From assembly GCA_031472005.1 (NCBI GenBank), contig PZJY01000001.1, positions 4,278,001 to 4,342,000 of the forward strand: a stretch of 64,000 bases of DNA, read 5' to 3'. This DNA is from Tetracladium setigerum. Lineage: Eukaryota; Ascomycota; Leotiomycetes; Helotiales. Below, piece after piece: positions 48,146 through 58,844 of the stretch. How positions within the stretch are numbered: position 1 is the stretch's first letter; each line of letters starts with the position of its first letter. A program made the position numbers and the translations under genes. The notes below the pieces were generated by a model. The model was given only the letters and a program-made list of their open reading frames with translations, was not told the DNA's origin and made no database searches.

Positions 48146-48390
48146 GGTATTTGAGTTGCTTTGGGTAGAAGTTGTGAGGATGAGATTGAGGTGAAATTCA
48201 ATACGCGATGGATGTGACTGATGATTGTCTGTCTGCTTGGTGGGGGAGTTGGTCGAGTCATGAAATCTTTGATATTTTGTGCAACTGACTCTTCTTTTTC
48301 TTTCTCAATTCACAACCTCGACAACTTCGGTCCAACAACAACAAACCTTCCCACCTCCCCAGACAACGAGATTAACATTACTTCGCAATC

Positions 48391-48992
48391 ATGGTAAGCT
48401 ATCCCCACAATCCTTAAAGCTCTAATTAACTCAACACCCAGGCCCCGACCGCACCCCCAAAAAGCGCACGCGCACCGCAAATCCCCTCCATCACACCCGC
48501 CCTTCCTCCACATTCATCAACTCCAAAGCCGACAAACGCCTCATCAAACACTCCTCCTTCATCTCCCGCATTGAAAAGACGTCCAAAAAACCACTCAAGC
48601 GTCGTCGACCATCCAAGAAACTGGTGACTACCATGGAAGGACTGGCAGACGCCCTACCGGATGTAGAGCAATTGGTCAAGAGGAAAGAGAGTGGGAAGGA
48701 GGGCGTAGTGGTGAAGAGTTTGAGTCATGGGAGGGGCTTTATGAAGAGGAGGGATCGGGTTGAGAGGGGGGAGCGGGAAAGGTTTGGGAGGAATTTGGGC
48801 GTTATTATGGCGAGTAAGCAGGAGGATGGGAATGGAAATGCTGCTCCTACTCCCGCCGGAGGGGTTGTTGTAGCAGGTGGAGAGGTGGCGAAGCCAGCGC
48901 CGGTCTCCACGACGGCGGGGAGGTTCGCGGCGATTAGGGCGTGGGTTAATGAGAATGTGGAGAAACACGAAGGTTTTGAGAAGAAGGGTTGA
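48391..48992 (+). CDS. SLX9: Ribosome biogenesis protein Slx9-like, apparent frame break
   Basis: Small basic nucleolar-type protein needed for pre-rRNA processing and 40S export. Exon 1 is only the start codon (48391-48393), followed by a 48 bp intron with CTAATTAAC branch; exon 2 is 48442-48992. Read directly, exon 2 gives MAPTAPPKS and soon stops. In the next frame stands the family sequence KKRTRTANPLHHTR, FINSKADKRLIKHSSF, LKRRRPSKKLVTTMEGLADALP and AIRAWVNENV. One base missing in the C5 or A5 run at 48454-48463 would join start and body, giving 184 residues. The body continues through FMKRRDRVERGERERFGRN. The identification rests on these blocks from memory of the family. Confidence 0.75.
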
Positions 48993-49803
48993 AAGAGCTT
49001 TTGCGCCGCTGCGTAAATGGATACGGGCTGCATAGAGAAAGCTGGGGGTGGCTCCAGTTCCCGAGGAAAAGATAAAATATATCGCTCGAAGAAGAGAGCG
49101 AAAGAGCTACACCAACTGACCTACTCTCCGAGCACGGCTTTGGCTTTGGTAAGCTCAGGATTGATCACAGTTGAGGCGACTGTGGGAAAGCAAGTAGCCC
49201 AAAACTTGAGTGAGGGAGATAGATGGCTCTTTATATCGCTATGAGTAGCGACCCTCCCTTCTGCGGTGGTACCAGTACATCAAGCTGGATAGCCACGACG
49301 AGCGACTCCCAGAAGAGTACTGCAGAACTGGTCTTCTTATATACATCGACTCAAAAAGTGCCTTACTTGCACAATCAAAAGCCAAACTGGCAAAATTCTC
49401 TCACCAAAGAATGTTTGTTCATAACAGAATCTCTTTTCGCTGCAATTTTCTTTGAAAAAAAAAACTGGCCTCTCGCGTCATTTGGTCTTTCAAGATTTTG
49501 GTTTCTCTTGCAAGGCAAGAAGGGTTGGTGTGAGTAGGTAGGTGCCAAGACTCAAGTTGAAGATAGCTACACACAGCGCAAGTGAATTTATTTCCATTCC
49601 GTTTTTCTATGCTCTTAACAACACTTTACTTGTTCTATAAAAGAGAAAGTACCAATGACTAGGTCATCATCCACCATCTCCCAAAACGGAGGAAGGAAAA
49701 GAAAGAGAAAAAATCATCCCCTCTTCAACCGTCATCCCATTCTGAAAAGCGCAAATCCAGTACCACATACACACAACACCTCAACCCATCCACCCCCAAA
49801 ACC
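48993..49803. other. Intergenic, no gene seen
   Basis: About 800 bp between two converging genes (SLX9 and the small minus-strand gene). Short open frames only, without motifs. Presumably 3' untranslated regions. Confidence 0.6.
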
Positions 49804-50273
49804 CTAGATCAAAACCCAAGTCAAATTCAAATTCCCACTCCCATCCACAAGCACACTCGGCATCACGCCCGGAAGCCGAATCTCCAACGCCGCATCCATG
49901 AGAGCTTTGGCGTACCTCAAGGTCTTTTGACTCAAGGCCAGAGGTGGATGATTGGGAGGTGTTTGTTCAATCGATCGTGTCACTGCGGATATGTTGTCGA
50001 GGAGGGCGAATTGGAAGGTTAGGAGATCGTGATCGATTCCGAAGGAGGAGGAGGAGTCGAGGTGGTGAGATGGTGGAGGGGAGGAGGAGGAGGAGGAGGT
50101 TGTGGTGGTGGTAGCTCTGGGTGCTAGGCTGGGAAAGGATTGGGAGGAGGAGGATTTACCTGTGTTGGTGGTCGTGGTGGTGGTGGTGGTGTTGTTGTTG
50201 GGCTGGAGATGGAAAGTTAGTGAGGGTTAAATAGTGATGGGAAGTTGGAGGCGGGTATACTTACAGTCGACAT
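49804..50273 (-). CDS. Small unrecognised protein, two exons
   Basis: A 9-nt first exon (ATG TCG ACT, 50273-50265) is followed by a GTAAGT intron with CACTAAC branch and CTCCAG acceptor (50264-50203). Exon 2 runs 50202-49804 to TAG, giving 135 residues. The first 55 residues are Thr/Ser/Pro low complexity. The rest looks like a real folded domain: GIDHDLLTFQFALLDNIS, VTRSIEQTP, LALSQKTLRYAKALMDAALE, IRLPGVMPSVLVDG. It is too fragmented for a simple ORF scan. No family is recognised. Clean splice signals, phase and non-random codons support it as a gene. Confidence 0.65.
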
Positions 50274-50704
50274 TGTGTGTTTAGATGTTTGGTTTGTTGT
50301 TACTGCTGGTGATATGGGAGACGTTCTACTACTTTGCGTGCTTCAGTGTGTCTTGATATTTGGATCGAAGGCTGGTGGATGTGTTGATTCTGAAGTATTC
50401 AACCTTCATTTCACAAGAGAAGGGATGGTGGTATATATACCCCATCCTCTGAAGGCAGCACCTCCATCTCAAAACCTAGAAACGAGAAGAATAATTATTT
50501 TTTGGATTATCCAATTGAATAATTTACTTTTGAATTGGATTATCTTAAAAATAATCGATTATTTTTTATAAAAAAATTCATCTTAAAAAAGGGGTGGTCA
50601 AACCAACCCCACCCCACCAAAAATACAGAAATGAACTTCCTTCTGCTTTCTGGAAATGGCTTCACACCCTCATAAAACAGGGGGGTGAACACGGTGGGGA
50701 ACCG

Positions 50705-50949
50705 GAATCGGCTTCCCAAGAAGAAAGAAGCAGGAATGGAGTTCCTCGTTCTAGGAAAGCGTTGGAGATGGCTTCACATCAATCTACTGGTACAGGTGCA
50801 GAACCACGATGCAAGAACCGGGGGCAAGAACCGGGGGCAGAACCAGGGAGGAGAAGCAAGAGGGCGGTATGCCAGAAGACTCAGAATCCGCTTCCCCAAG
50901 AAGTTAAGAGCCAGAAATGGAGTTTCTCTTTCTCGGTGTCGTTGGAAAC
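50705..50949. repeat. Diverged direct repeat pair, about 65 bp units
   Basis: Units beginning GAATCGGCTTCCCAAGAAG (50705) and GAATCCGCTTCCCCAAGAAG (50884) match along about 65 bp with substitutions and small gaps. A third partial relative lies at about 50,629-50,668 (shared CTGGAAATGGCTTCACA-like sequence). Confidence 0.6.
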
Positions 50950-50985
50950 GCACATAGACGTGTAGCGGAGTATACAACGAAAAAC

Positions 50986-51037
50986 GCACTAAGCCTAGTA
51001 CGTCAGAGACACGTCGCTGACGTATTAGGCTTAGTGC
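50986..51037. repeat. 52-nt hairpin, copy 1
   Basis: 21-nt arms GCACTAAGCCTAG... and their complement enclose a 10-nt centre AGACACGTCG. Twenty of 21 positions pair; one is G opposite T. It is an inverted relative of the element at 51073-51124. Confidence 0.85.
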
Positions 51038-51072
51038 TGGCCAGGCCATGCACGATTGATGTGATTCAAAAT

Positions 51073-51124
51073 GCGCTAGGCCTAGTACGTCAGCGACGTG
51101 TCTCTGACGTACTAGGCCTAGCGC
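51073..51124. repeat. 52-nt hairpin, copy 2 (inverted, perfect stem)
   Basis: Arms GCGCTAGGCCTAG... pair at all 21 positions around the centre CGACGTGTCT, the reverse complement of the centre of copy 1. Thirty-five bp separate the two elements. Confidence 0.85.
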
Positions 51125-52501
51125 GTCCAGAGTGCAGGCGGTGGTGGGCTAAGCGAACAAAACAAGGGGATGGGGTGATTGCTAGGGTGTATTCTTAGGA
51201 GGGTCATGACTTGGTTTCATTGGTGAAAGGGGCTTTCTTGGTGGTTTCTTGGTGGTTGCTTGACATACAGGGTGTCGAGGTTCGAGGTTCTGACTTCTGA
51301 CTTCTGGGATTTGGCATCGTCTGGGGCCCTGGCTGAGTTGTGGGTGAGATTCTTGGCTAGCTTGTTGTTGGTTTTTACATGGCCGTTTGTGGTTTCTTCG
51401 TGGTGCTTGGTATTTCTTGAGGCTTCTTGGATATACCTCAAGGATCATTGTTAAGATCTTGGTTCAGGCATAAGAGTTGATGGGTGAGACGGGGGGTTGA
51501 CGCTGAGGGTGTTGAAGAAATGGTGGCTAAGAAAGTGCCCTGAGGTTTGGATGTGGCCAATCAACGAGTGAAATAGTAGCGATTATCGACACTATTTCGG
51601 TTTGCTATTGGTCAGCCTGATTTCACTGTTACTGAGGAAGTTGGAGGGGAGAGACTTGCCTTTGGCGTGGTTGAGAAGTGACTTTGAGGTCGAGAAGGCC
51701 TGATGGCTGATGACTTACTTACTCTTACTTCACGTGTTTGCCTTCTCCAAAATCTTCAAATTTCATCTTCGTTCTTTACGCCATCTTCCTCTTGATTTCT
51801 TGTTGCTTTTCATGCAAAGTGCAGACTTCGCCAAGACTGAGGAACAAATGTATTTGCAAGTCTCTCAATGTGTTCCTCCCTATACAGAAGATACATAACT
51901 CTGTTCCCTCTATTTCATCCCAATTTAAGATGATGTGACTGGCAGCTCTTTGGTGGAAATCCGGGGCCACTCTAACCCTTTAAGTTCGGAATTGTACAAA
52001 AACTCACTGGTATTCTAAGCGCTAGACTCAAATGGCTTTACCATAACAACACTTCAACGTTGTGCATCGAAAAGAGATAGAGATAACTTTTGGTTGTGCT
52101 GGTTCTAATAGATCTATTAGATAGGTTCATGATCATAACTTTCAAGTTCTTACCTGTTCTGGTTGACGGGACAGATAAATCTGAACAGATACATAGGCAG
52201 ATATCACGTGACCTGCCAGTGCTATGTATCTCTTTACAAAAATCATCAAATCAAGAGGACGAGGATAATAATCTCTAATTTCCGATTGCTTTACAATCAT
52301 CCATTAGAATCCCTCGAAGCTGAGCTCAAACATAGAAGGAAGATTATATATCTATCACGTGATTGTAAGCTATTTCCCAAGTCAACTGTTTGTCTCATAA
52401 ATCAGACTCTTGTCGGTAGTAAGGTCAAAAATATTATCTCGCTAATCAAAAATCCATATCAAACCGTGACACGATCTCTTGGCCGCCAATCCCACAAACG
52501 C

Positions 52502-53881
52502 CTAATGATCAGTAAGTTGTAACCACTTCTTTCCCACCTCATCCAACTGTCCCTGCAAATCACCATTCGCCTCCACAAGCATTTCCATCAATTGATCCCT
52601 ACCCGCCTTATCCAGCGTCAACCTCTTACTCTTCCTATCTATAAACACTGCCCTATCCTTCTTCTCATCCAGCGCAGCCGTCAGCCCATCAAACTTTTGC
52701 TTAAGATCCAGCATCTGGTGCTGGATCGCAATCACCTTGTTCGAAACCGGATCAATGGACCTATCCAGTCCATCCGCTTGAGTCAGGACGACACTAGCGT
52801 CTGTTACTTCCAAAGCGAGTGCTTTTAACTGCGCTTCCAGATTTCGGACGCGCAGATTTTCGGCGTCGAGGGCGCGCTGCAGTCGACTCTTGGTGAGGTT
52901 GAGCGCGGCTATTTCAACTTCGAGTTGGCGAGTTGCGGCTTCGAGTGGTGCGATGGCTGATTCGAGTGCTGTAAGTTGGTAGCCGAGACTTCGTCCCTCT
53001 TGCTCCTCGTTGCTGGGTGGTGTGAGTCAGCCACAGAGTTGGGAGGTGGGTGTGTGTGTGGTTTTGAATACTTACAAGGCCTGATCAGAGTTGTTGTCAG
53101 CTTCGATAAGCTGATATATACAGTATGGCGCTGCCAATCCCAGCGTCATGACCGCTGCTATCAAGCTTTTCGTTCGTCGACTCTCCGCTTCCTGAGCAGT
53201 GTGTGATTAGAAAAGGCCGTAAGCATCTGCGGTTGGGAAGCTACTTACTGCGCGTAGTTCACTCGCTCGGCGCTCTCTTGCGCTTTTGTTGGCCTGAATA
53301 GTCCTTTGCCGCTGTTTATTCCGGTTGACCTCGTCTTTTTTCGCCTCCAAGCTTGCTCGGCTGTCGTTGAGACTGCGCTCCTTTGCGGCGATTTCACCGC
53401 TCACTCGGGTGGCCTCCCGCTGGTTTGCTGCTTGTGTTCTCCTGGTTGACTCCAGTTCTCGTTGCAGTCTGGCTTTCTCGACGACAATATGACTCTTCAG
53501 AACCTGCACCGACTTCCGAGCGGGTTTGATATAAGTATTTGGTAGGTCGAGAGCTTTGAGATAGTAGCTTTGCGTGGTGGTGTGCGACTGACTTGCACAT
53601 TCTGTCGCGGTTTCGAGATTGGAAGTTATCTGCTTGAATGACTTCTGTAATGCTGTTGCTTTCTTGGCATTTGTTTGTATTAGAGTAAGTCCCCAACGAC
53701 GATTGTTTTGCTGCTCGATCATTCCGTTCATTGCTTGGCAAGTGGATTCCATTGCAGCATAGAGATGCTCCATGTCTTTGCCGATGTCTTTGTCTGCGTT
53801 CCTTTTGAGTGTTGATACAGCTGTAGCAGCGACATGGATCTGTCTTTGCACGGCCGCGGCCTCATTACGAAGATTCGACAT
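52502..53881 (-). CDS. Coiled-coil protein with one central hydrophobic segment
   Basis: Three exons: 53881-53249, 53191-53076 and 53012-52502, 419 residues. Nearly the whole protein is heptad-like helix: LRNEAAAVQRQIHVAATAVS, then KARLQRELESTRRTQAANQR. In the middle (residues about 217-242) lies SLIAAVMTLGLAAPYCIYQL, the only hydrophobic stretch. Another coiled coil follows (SRLQRALDAENLRVRNLEAQ, AIQHQMLDLKQKFDGL). No signal peptide. The start is the first ATG in frame; the frame stays open upstream, where a CTTAG acceptor could join another exon. It faces a second coiled-coil gene head to head. The arrangement helix-hydrophobic-helix recalls alpha-helical membrane-inserting proteins, but no family could be named. 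Confidence 0.72.
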
Positions 53882-55120
53882 CTCAACTGAGCGTGGATGG
53901 GAGCGGCCTTCGAGCTTTGGTAGAATTGCGAAGTATTGAGCGCTAAGTATGTTTGTCAATTTGAAATGCCTTCAGTGAAGCTTTGGGAGAACTGCGCAGC
54001 CTTGAAAGTAAGTATGTCTGTCAATGGGAATTGTCTTCGGCGCAAATCCCACCCCGCAAAATCCGACAAGCCATGCTTCAAGCTTCGATCAGGCTATGGC
54101 CTACACTGAAAGCCTGACAATAATGCCACGTGGAAACACTCGAAAATCCATGAAAGTTTGATGGTAGTAATGCCTGCCAAGACGTGATGAAGATGCAGGA
54201 TGTTCGCGCCACTACTTTCACTTGCGTCCTCTGGTTCGCTAGATTATGCCACATTCGATAGCAACATTTCGCATATGATGGTGTGCGGACATGAATTGGT
54301 TCGGTCCAGATTATTGTAAGACGCAACCAAGTTGAACAAACAACAGTAGTATACCTCAACCAACACCAATTCCAATATAACCGAGCTACTTTCGGCATCG
54401 CTTTGAGCATACTGGCCATTTAAACTTTTCAAACCACGTAGTTTTATGAAAATAGTATATTCATTTCAAACTACCTCCCATGAGTGATTAACCATACAGT
54501 CAGAGACAGTACTATCAAGGATGGTGCTACGAGGCTATGAGGCTACGAGCCCACGCGGCTAAGCGGCATACAATACAATGATGGAAAACCACAACTGCGT
54601 TCGTGTAACGTAGATAATGCAAGTTATCGGGGCTTCAAAGGACGCCCTCACTACTCCCCCGCAACTGACAGGCTATTGTCCTGTCACACCAGCGTACTTC
54701 GCTCGTCTGATCGTATCTTTGGATATGTTTGACGGCACAACAGGCAGCTGCAAAAATACGAATGAGCCCGTTGAACAGCCCCACGAGCTGGCTCAAGCGT
54801 AAGTGACTGTTGCGTAGTCAATCAAGGAGGCATTTAGCCAAGCCAGTCTGACACCGTTTCTCAGCTCTCCACACGACAAAGAATTACCATAGCTAAATGG
54901 CTAGATTGTGCCGTCTGCAGAAATAGCACAGAATGCCATAATTGAGAAGTGCGGAGAAGTGCAAGAAGGATAACGAAGCAGAGCAGAGCCTCGCGAGGCT
55001 GGCACCTCGTAGCCGAACTGCCCGAACATGGCGATAAAAGCACTATAAAATGACGACTCTGTCCATTTTTTCAAGGTAGGTACCAGAGTCTAAGCGCAAC
55101 AACAAAGAGAAAACTTCAGC
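53882..55120. promoter_or_regulatory. Divergent region between the two coiled-coil genes
   Basis: 1.24 kb. It includes a diverged tandem duplication of about 60 bp near 53,910-54,035 and repeated GGCTA(C/T)GAG motifs near 54,530-54,550. A 113-codon minus-strand ORF with an ATG at 54419 is rich in Trp and Cys but has no recognisable features. I do not call it a gene. Confidence 0.45.
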
Positions 55121-57240
55121 ATGAATCGTGAAACAGAATTGCAAGCCCGCGATGGGGTCCTTGATCTCATCTACTCTATCCAGCGCGAGGCAAAGCTCTC
55201 TCACTGGTCTCCCGCAGTTCGTGCAGCACCTGAAGCTATTCAGGTAATGGCTATCTGCTTGAGAGCCGCATCAAGTCCTGAAGCCTGCGCAATTGAAGTC
55301 GAAGAGAGTTTCGTAGATCTCGATGGCGAGAAGATAACATTCCCGTAAGTAATTGACATGGCTTCTGTCACGATTGTGAATTACAAACTGACGGGTGTCT
55401 CCAGATCTCAATTCTTGGGGACGAATCTTCAGCATTGTAGTGATCTTGGCAGAGCAGCCTTCCGACAAGCAGAATCTGGGATGAGGAAACTTCAGTTGAG
55501 TCTTGAAGATATCCTCGGTACCCGTGGCACAGTAAGTATAGCTACGCCCAGCTTGAAATTCAAATGACATGGCTGATATGGATATGTTTTGCAGATTCGG
55601 AGTATCGTTCGTCTTCTCGACAATCCAAAACGTGCTAGAGTGCAGCTTCGTGGGAGCATGGATAATCTTCGAGAGTCTGCCGACGACTGCAGAAAGAATG
55701 CGGAGGCAATCAAAAACAGATTTGAGCGCATGCTCAGCTTTACTATGGCTCTTCAGAAGGCGACAGAAAACAAGCAGGGTAGGTTTGTGATAGTTGAAGC
55801 TGGTAGAATGACGCGCTGACCTTAGCAGGGAGCACCTCTGTGGCTCAGGGACACAATTCAAGACGGACTGTTGAAGAAAGGCAAAACGTGAAGAAGTACG
55901 AAGCAGACCTGCAAGATTTGCAGGAAAAGTTGAAAAAGCATACTGCAAACCTTGAAGATGCGCGGCAGACAGTGAAACAGGCCGAAGATGCGGTCGATCG
56001 TGCCAATGCAGAGACGTTGAAGCCGACGGAGAACATATCCCTCGCTGACATCCAGAAGTTCGTGGAGCAGAGCAATCCAGCTTTAGCAGGTAGGCTGATC
56101 TCTGACGCAAGCAAGCTTCTGCTGACCCTTAGTAGCCAGAAATCCGGGACTATTTCGAAAAGTAGGCCGATTTTTTATGGGCGACTCCGACAAAGAACTC
56201 GAAACGGATGAGGCGGAAGCCAAAAAGTTGAAAATTGCTAAAGATCAACAAAGAAAAGATCTACTTGAGGAGAGGCAGAAAACTATTGAGGCCAACCAGG
56301 CGCATGCTTTGAAGTCACTTGAGCTGGCTCGTCTAACAGCTGCTGAGCGACAGCAAACTTTGGATCTGACCGCTAAAGAGCATAAGAAGATTTCAGACGA
56401 TTTGTTTGAATCTTCGAAATCATTGGAAAATGCGAACTCTCTTCTAGACCAACTCGGTCATGAAAAGGTGGACTTGGTGAGGATGCTTTACAGATCCCTA
56501 TTTAAACTATTTACTCACACACATTATAGAAAAAGACAAAAGAGATCATTGACACATCCATTCAATCTCTGACGACATTTAAGCACCAAATTGACGCTAT
56601 GCTAGACTATTTCAAGGAAAACGCAGAGGTGGTAGAGAAGATGACGGCGAAAAATGGACCACTTGGCAAAATCCTCCAAACCATCGAGGGCATTTCGGAA
56701 GCTTCTGGGAACCAGAAAGGGGCAAAAATAATGGCGAATCTGGAGATTGATCCCGAAGATAAAGAAGTAAGAGATCACAGCATATTTGCGCTTGCAATTT
56801 TATAATATTGACATGATCTACCAGGATTATCTTCAGCATGCTCTACAACTGGAGGGTCGATTCTCGATCGTCTACGCCATTGCTGGCGTATACCTCGAAG
56901 TCTCCAAGAAGTACATCATCCCTGGTATCAATCAGATGGAACAGCTCGCGATCATGCCCCTCAGGGAATACAACCAGCAGATAGGAGAGTTCAAACAATG
57001 GGTGGTTGATGCAAAGGCTGGGATCGAAGGAATGTCATCGAAGGTAAGTCGATTTATAGTCTGAATTGAAGCGCGAGGACATTTGCTGATCCGCAATTTT
57101 AGAGAGAGGAAGCAGAAGTGGTGAGAAAAATGGGACAGCAGGTGTGGCTGATGGCAGGAACGACGAAGCTGATAAAAGCAAACACACCGTTCCCGGACAC
57201 TGATGCGGACGAGGATGATGCCGAGATTGATGAAATATGA
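55121..57240 (+). CDS. Coiled-coil hypothetical protein, partner-like neighbour
   Basis: Eight exons: 55121-55344, 55405-55531, 55595-55778, 55829-56089, 56136-56476, 56530-56766, 56825-57043 and 57103-57240, total 576 residues, all phases consistent. The N-terminus (ETELQARDGVLDLIYSIQRE) is helical. The middle is strongly coiled coil (VKKYEADLQDLQEKLKKHTA, then a Lys/Glu/Gln-rich helix ending QTLDLTAKEHKK). A less charged C-terminal helical domain (VYAIAGVYLEVSKKYIIPGI) precedes an acidic tail (DTDADEDDAEIDEI). No membrane segment, signal or enzyme motif is visible. It is transcribed away from the other coiled-coil gene, suggesting co-regulation and perhaps a shared complex. Function is unknown; no family recognised. 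Confidence 0.75.
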
Positions 57241-58844
57241 GAGTGTTTTGATGCTGAGAGATCTCGACTGCGATATCCTGTAAATTGGAATCTTTGTTAA
57301 CTTGGAATTTGGCCGCTATAATATTGAAAATATCTTATCTCTATAATCCTAGATAACTCGGAAGAAAGTGAACTCAGAAGTCTCAACAGCACGAATTAGG
57401 CGAGTACTCACAACATGATACAGTAGCCTTCATTATTGCTCCCCATCAGATTCCAAATCATGCAAATGAGGCTGGAAACTCCATGATGTAGAATCCTAGC
57501 GCGGCAAAGACGCAACAGCATATGTCATCGTCACCTGCAAGAGGATATCATCAGCCAACCAGGCCACACGAGCTCAGTGCGGCGACAAGACCGAGCGCAA
57601 TGCCGTGATGAATGTCATGGGGAAATTATTCGTTTTCGATTGAATACTGGAAGATATTCTGATTTTAGCGAAGGGAAAGGGCGGAGGAGAAGGATGGTTA
57701 CCTTTTTGTTTTCAGGTGCAGAGATTTTGCGTTGGCGTTCCGGGATACTCTGGCATGGAGGTTTTGGCGAAGGCTGAACAGCCTTCAAGTCCATCTTATC
57801 AATTGAGTAGATGTAGAGATACCTGTAAAGAGACTGAATTAATCAAACAACTTTAAGATAGGATGATTGGAAGCACAGTTGCTTACAGTAATCAGACAGC
57901 CAAATTGTTCCCATTGAAGGAAGGAGGGCGGAATCAAACGCAACCAACAGTAATAAGAAGGGGGGAAAGAATAGGGCAAACCCTCAACTCAAGATGTCCA
58001 ATCAAAGACGGAAGGATACATTGAAATACCTTCTCTATCTCTCTCTCTGTCTCTCTCTTCTGTAGCATACAAAAATAGCGTCATGTTGCTGTGTAAGGTA
58101 CACAGTAATTTCCACGCATGATCTCCAGGATTATTGGCTGCCAAGCGATCCCATGAACCAAGCTCGTGATCGGCACGAAATCTTGGGATTGGGTGATGGC
58201 CGAGAACACCACCATCCACCAAATCCTGCCTTTCCCCCTCCGCTGTTCCTCGCAGATCGTCGCTGTCGGTCTCTGTCGAGTTGTGTCGATCTTCAATAAT
58301 CGGCAACCTTACACTCGTTTGCATTTTTGACTTTGCACGAAATAACTGCCATCGTTTCTATTCTTCCTCTTTCCTTGTCGTCAAATTTCCGCCGGATAAA
58401 GGCAATTATTACATTCTTACCCAAGAGAGTACACAAGCAAAAGGGCGGAGAGAAGCTTTTTGGGAGGACGCAAGACGCATCACCCGACATCGAGAACATC
58501 AATCAAGGAAAAACTAGTCGGAGAACTCAAAGCAGCAAAATCGCTGTGACTTCTCTGCCGTCGAATTCTATCCCTCACAAATATAGCGGGGACGCTCTGT
58601 TAATTGCAGGGCTTGAGATTACAAGGACGAACGAGGACGTGAGGAGGTCGACCCCCAACTTTTACGAAAGATTCACTTCTGAGAAGCCATCCTTACGCAT
58701 TCCTCGCCGGCCGAACGAGACGAGGGGGGATGTCCATATCTCGACAATAGAACCTTCACTTCAGGACGCGCCAAACACTGGTCGGAGGAGTATACATTCT
58801 TCAGGCTAAAAATAACTCAATTCAATTCGATTTCTCACGCCAAA
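57241..58844. other. Intergenic region and leader of the CFEM gene
   Basis: 1.6 kb. A 160-codon open frame (58327-58809) has no ATG at its start or inside and is not a credible CDS. A CT microsatellite lies at about 58,031-58,060. The last 500 bp probably form the leader of the CFEM gene. Confidence 0.5.
58031..58060. repeat. CT-rich microsatellite
   Basis: TCTCTATCTCTCTCTCTGTC and its continuation. Imperfect dinucleotide repeat in non-coding DNA. Confidence 0.75.

Larger units (their letters stand above)
50274..52501. other. Repeat-bearing non-coding stretch
   Basis: More than 2.2 kb without a supported gene. An AT-rich block (50,490-50,585) with imperfect inverted repeats changes abruptly into GC-richer DNA. 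That holds diverged direct repeats (50,705-50,770 and 50,884-50,949, with a shorter relative near 50,629) and two inverted 52-nt hairpins. From 51,200 a TTTCTTGGTGG repeat and then featureless AT-rich DNA follow. It looks like decayed mobile or satellite DNA. Confidence 0.5.

Noticed and set aside
50917..51198. 93-codon ORF with two similar peptide blocks
   Set aside because: The peptide repeat is produced by the two DNA hairpins; no conserved protein features.
54078..54419. 113-codon minus-strand ORF with a proper ATG between the coiled-coil genes
   Set aside because: Trp/Cys-rich, no motif, no splice context, and lies in the divergent promoter region; chance is as likely.
58327..58809. 160-codon open frame upstream of the CFEM gene
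   Set aside because: It has no ATG at all, only TTG at its head, and no recognisable domain; more likely leader sequence.
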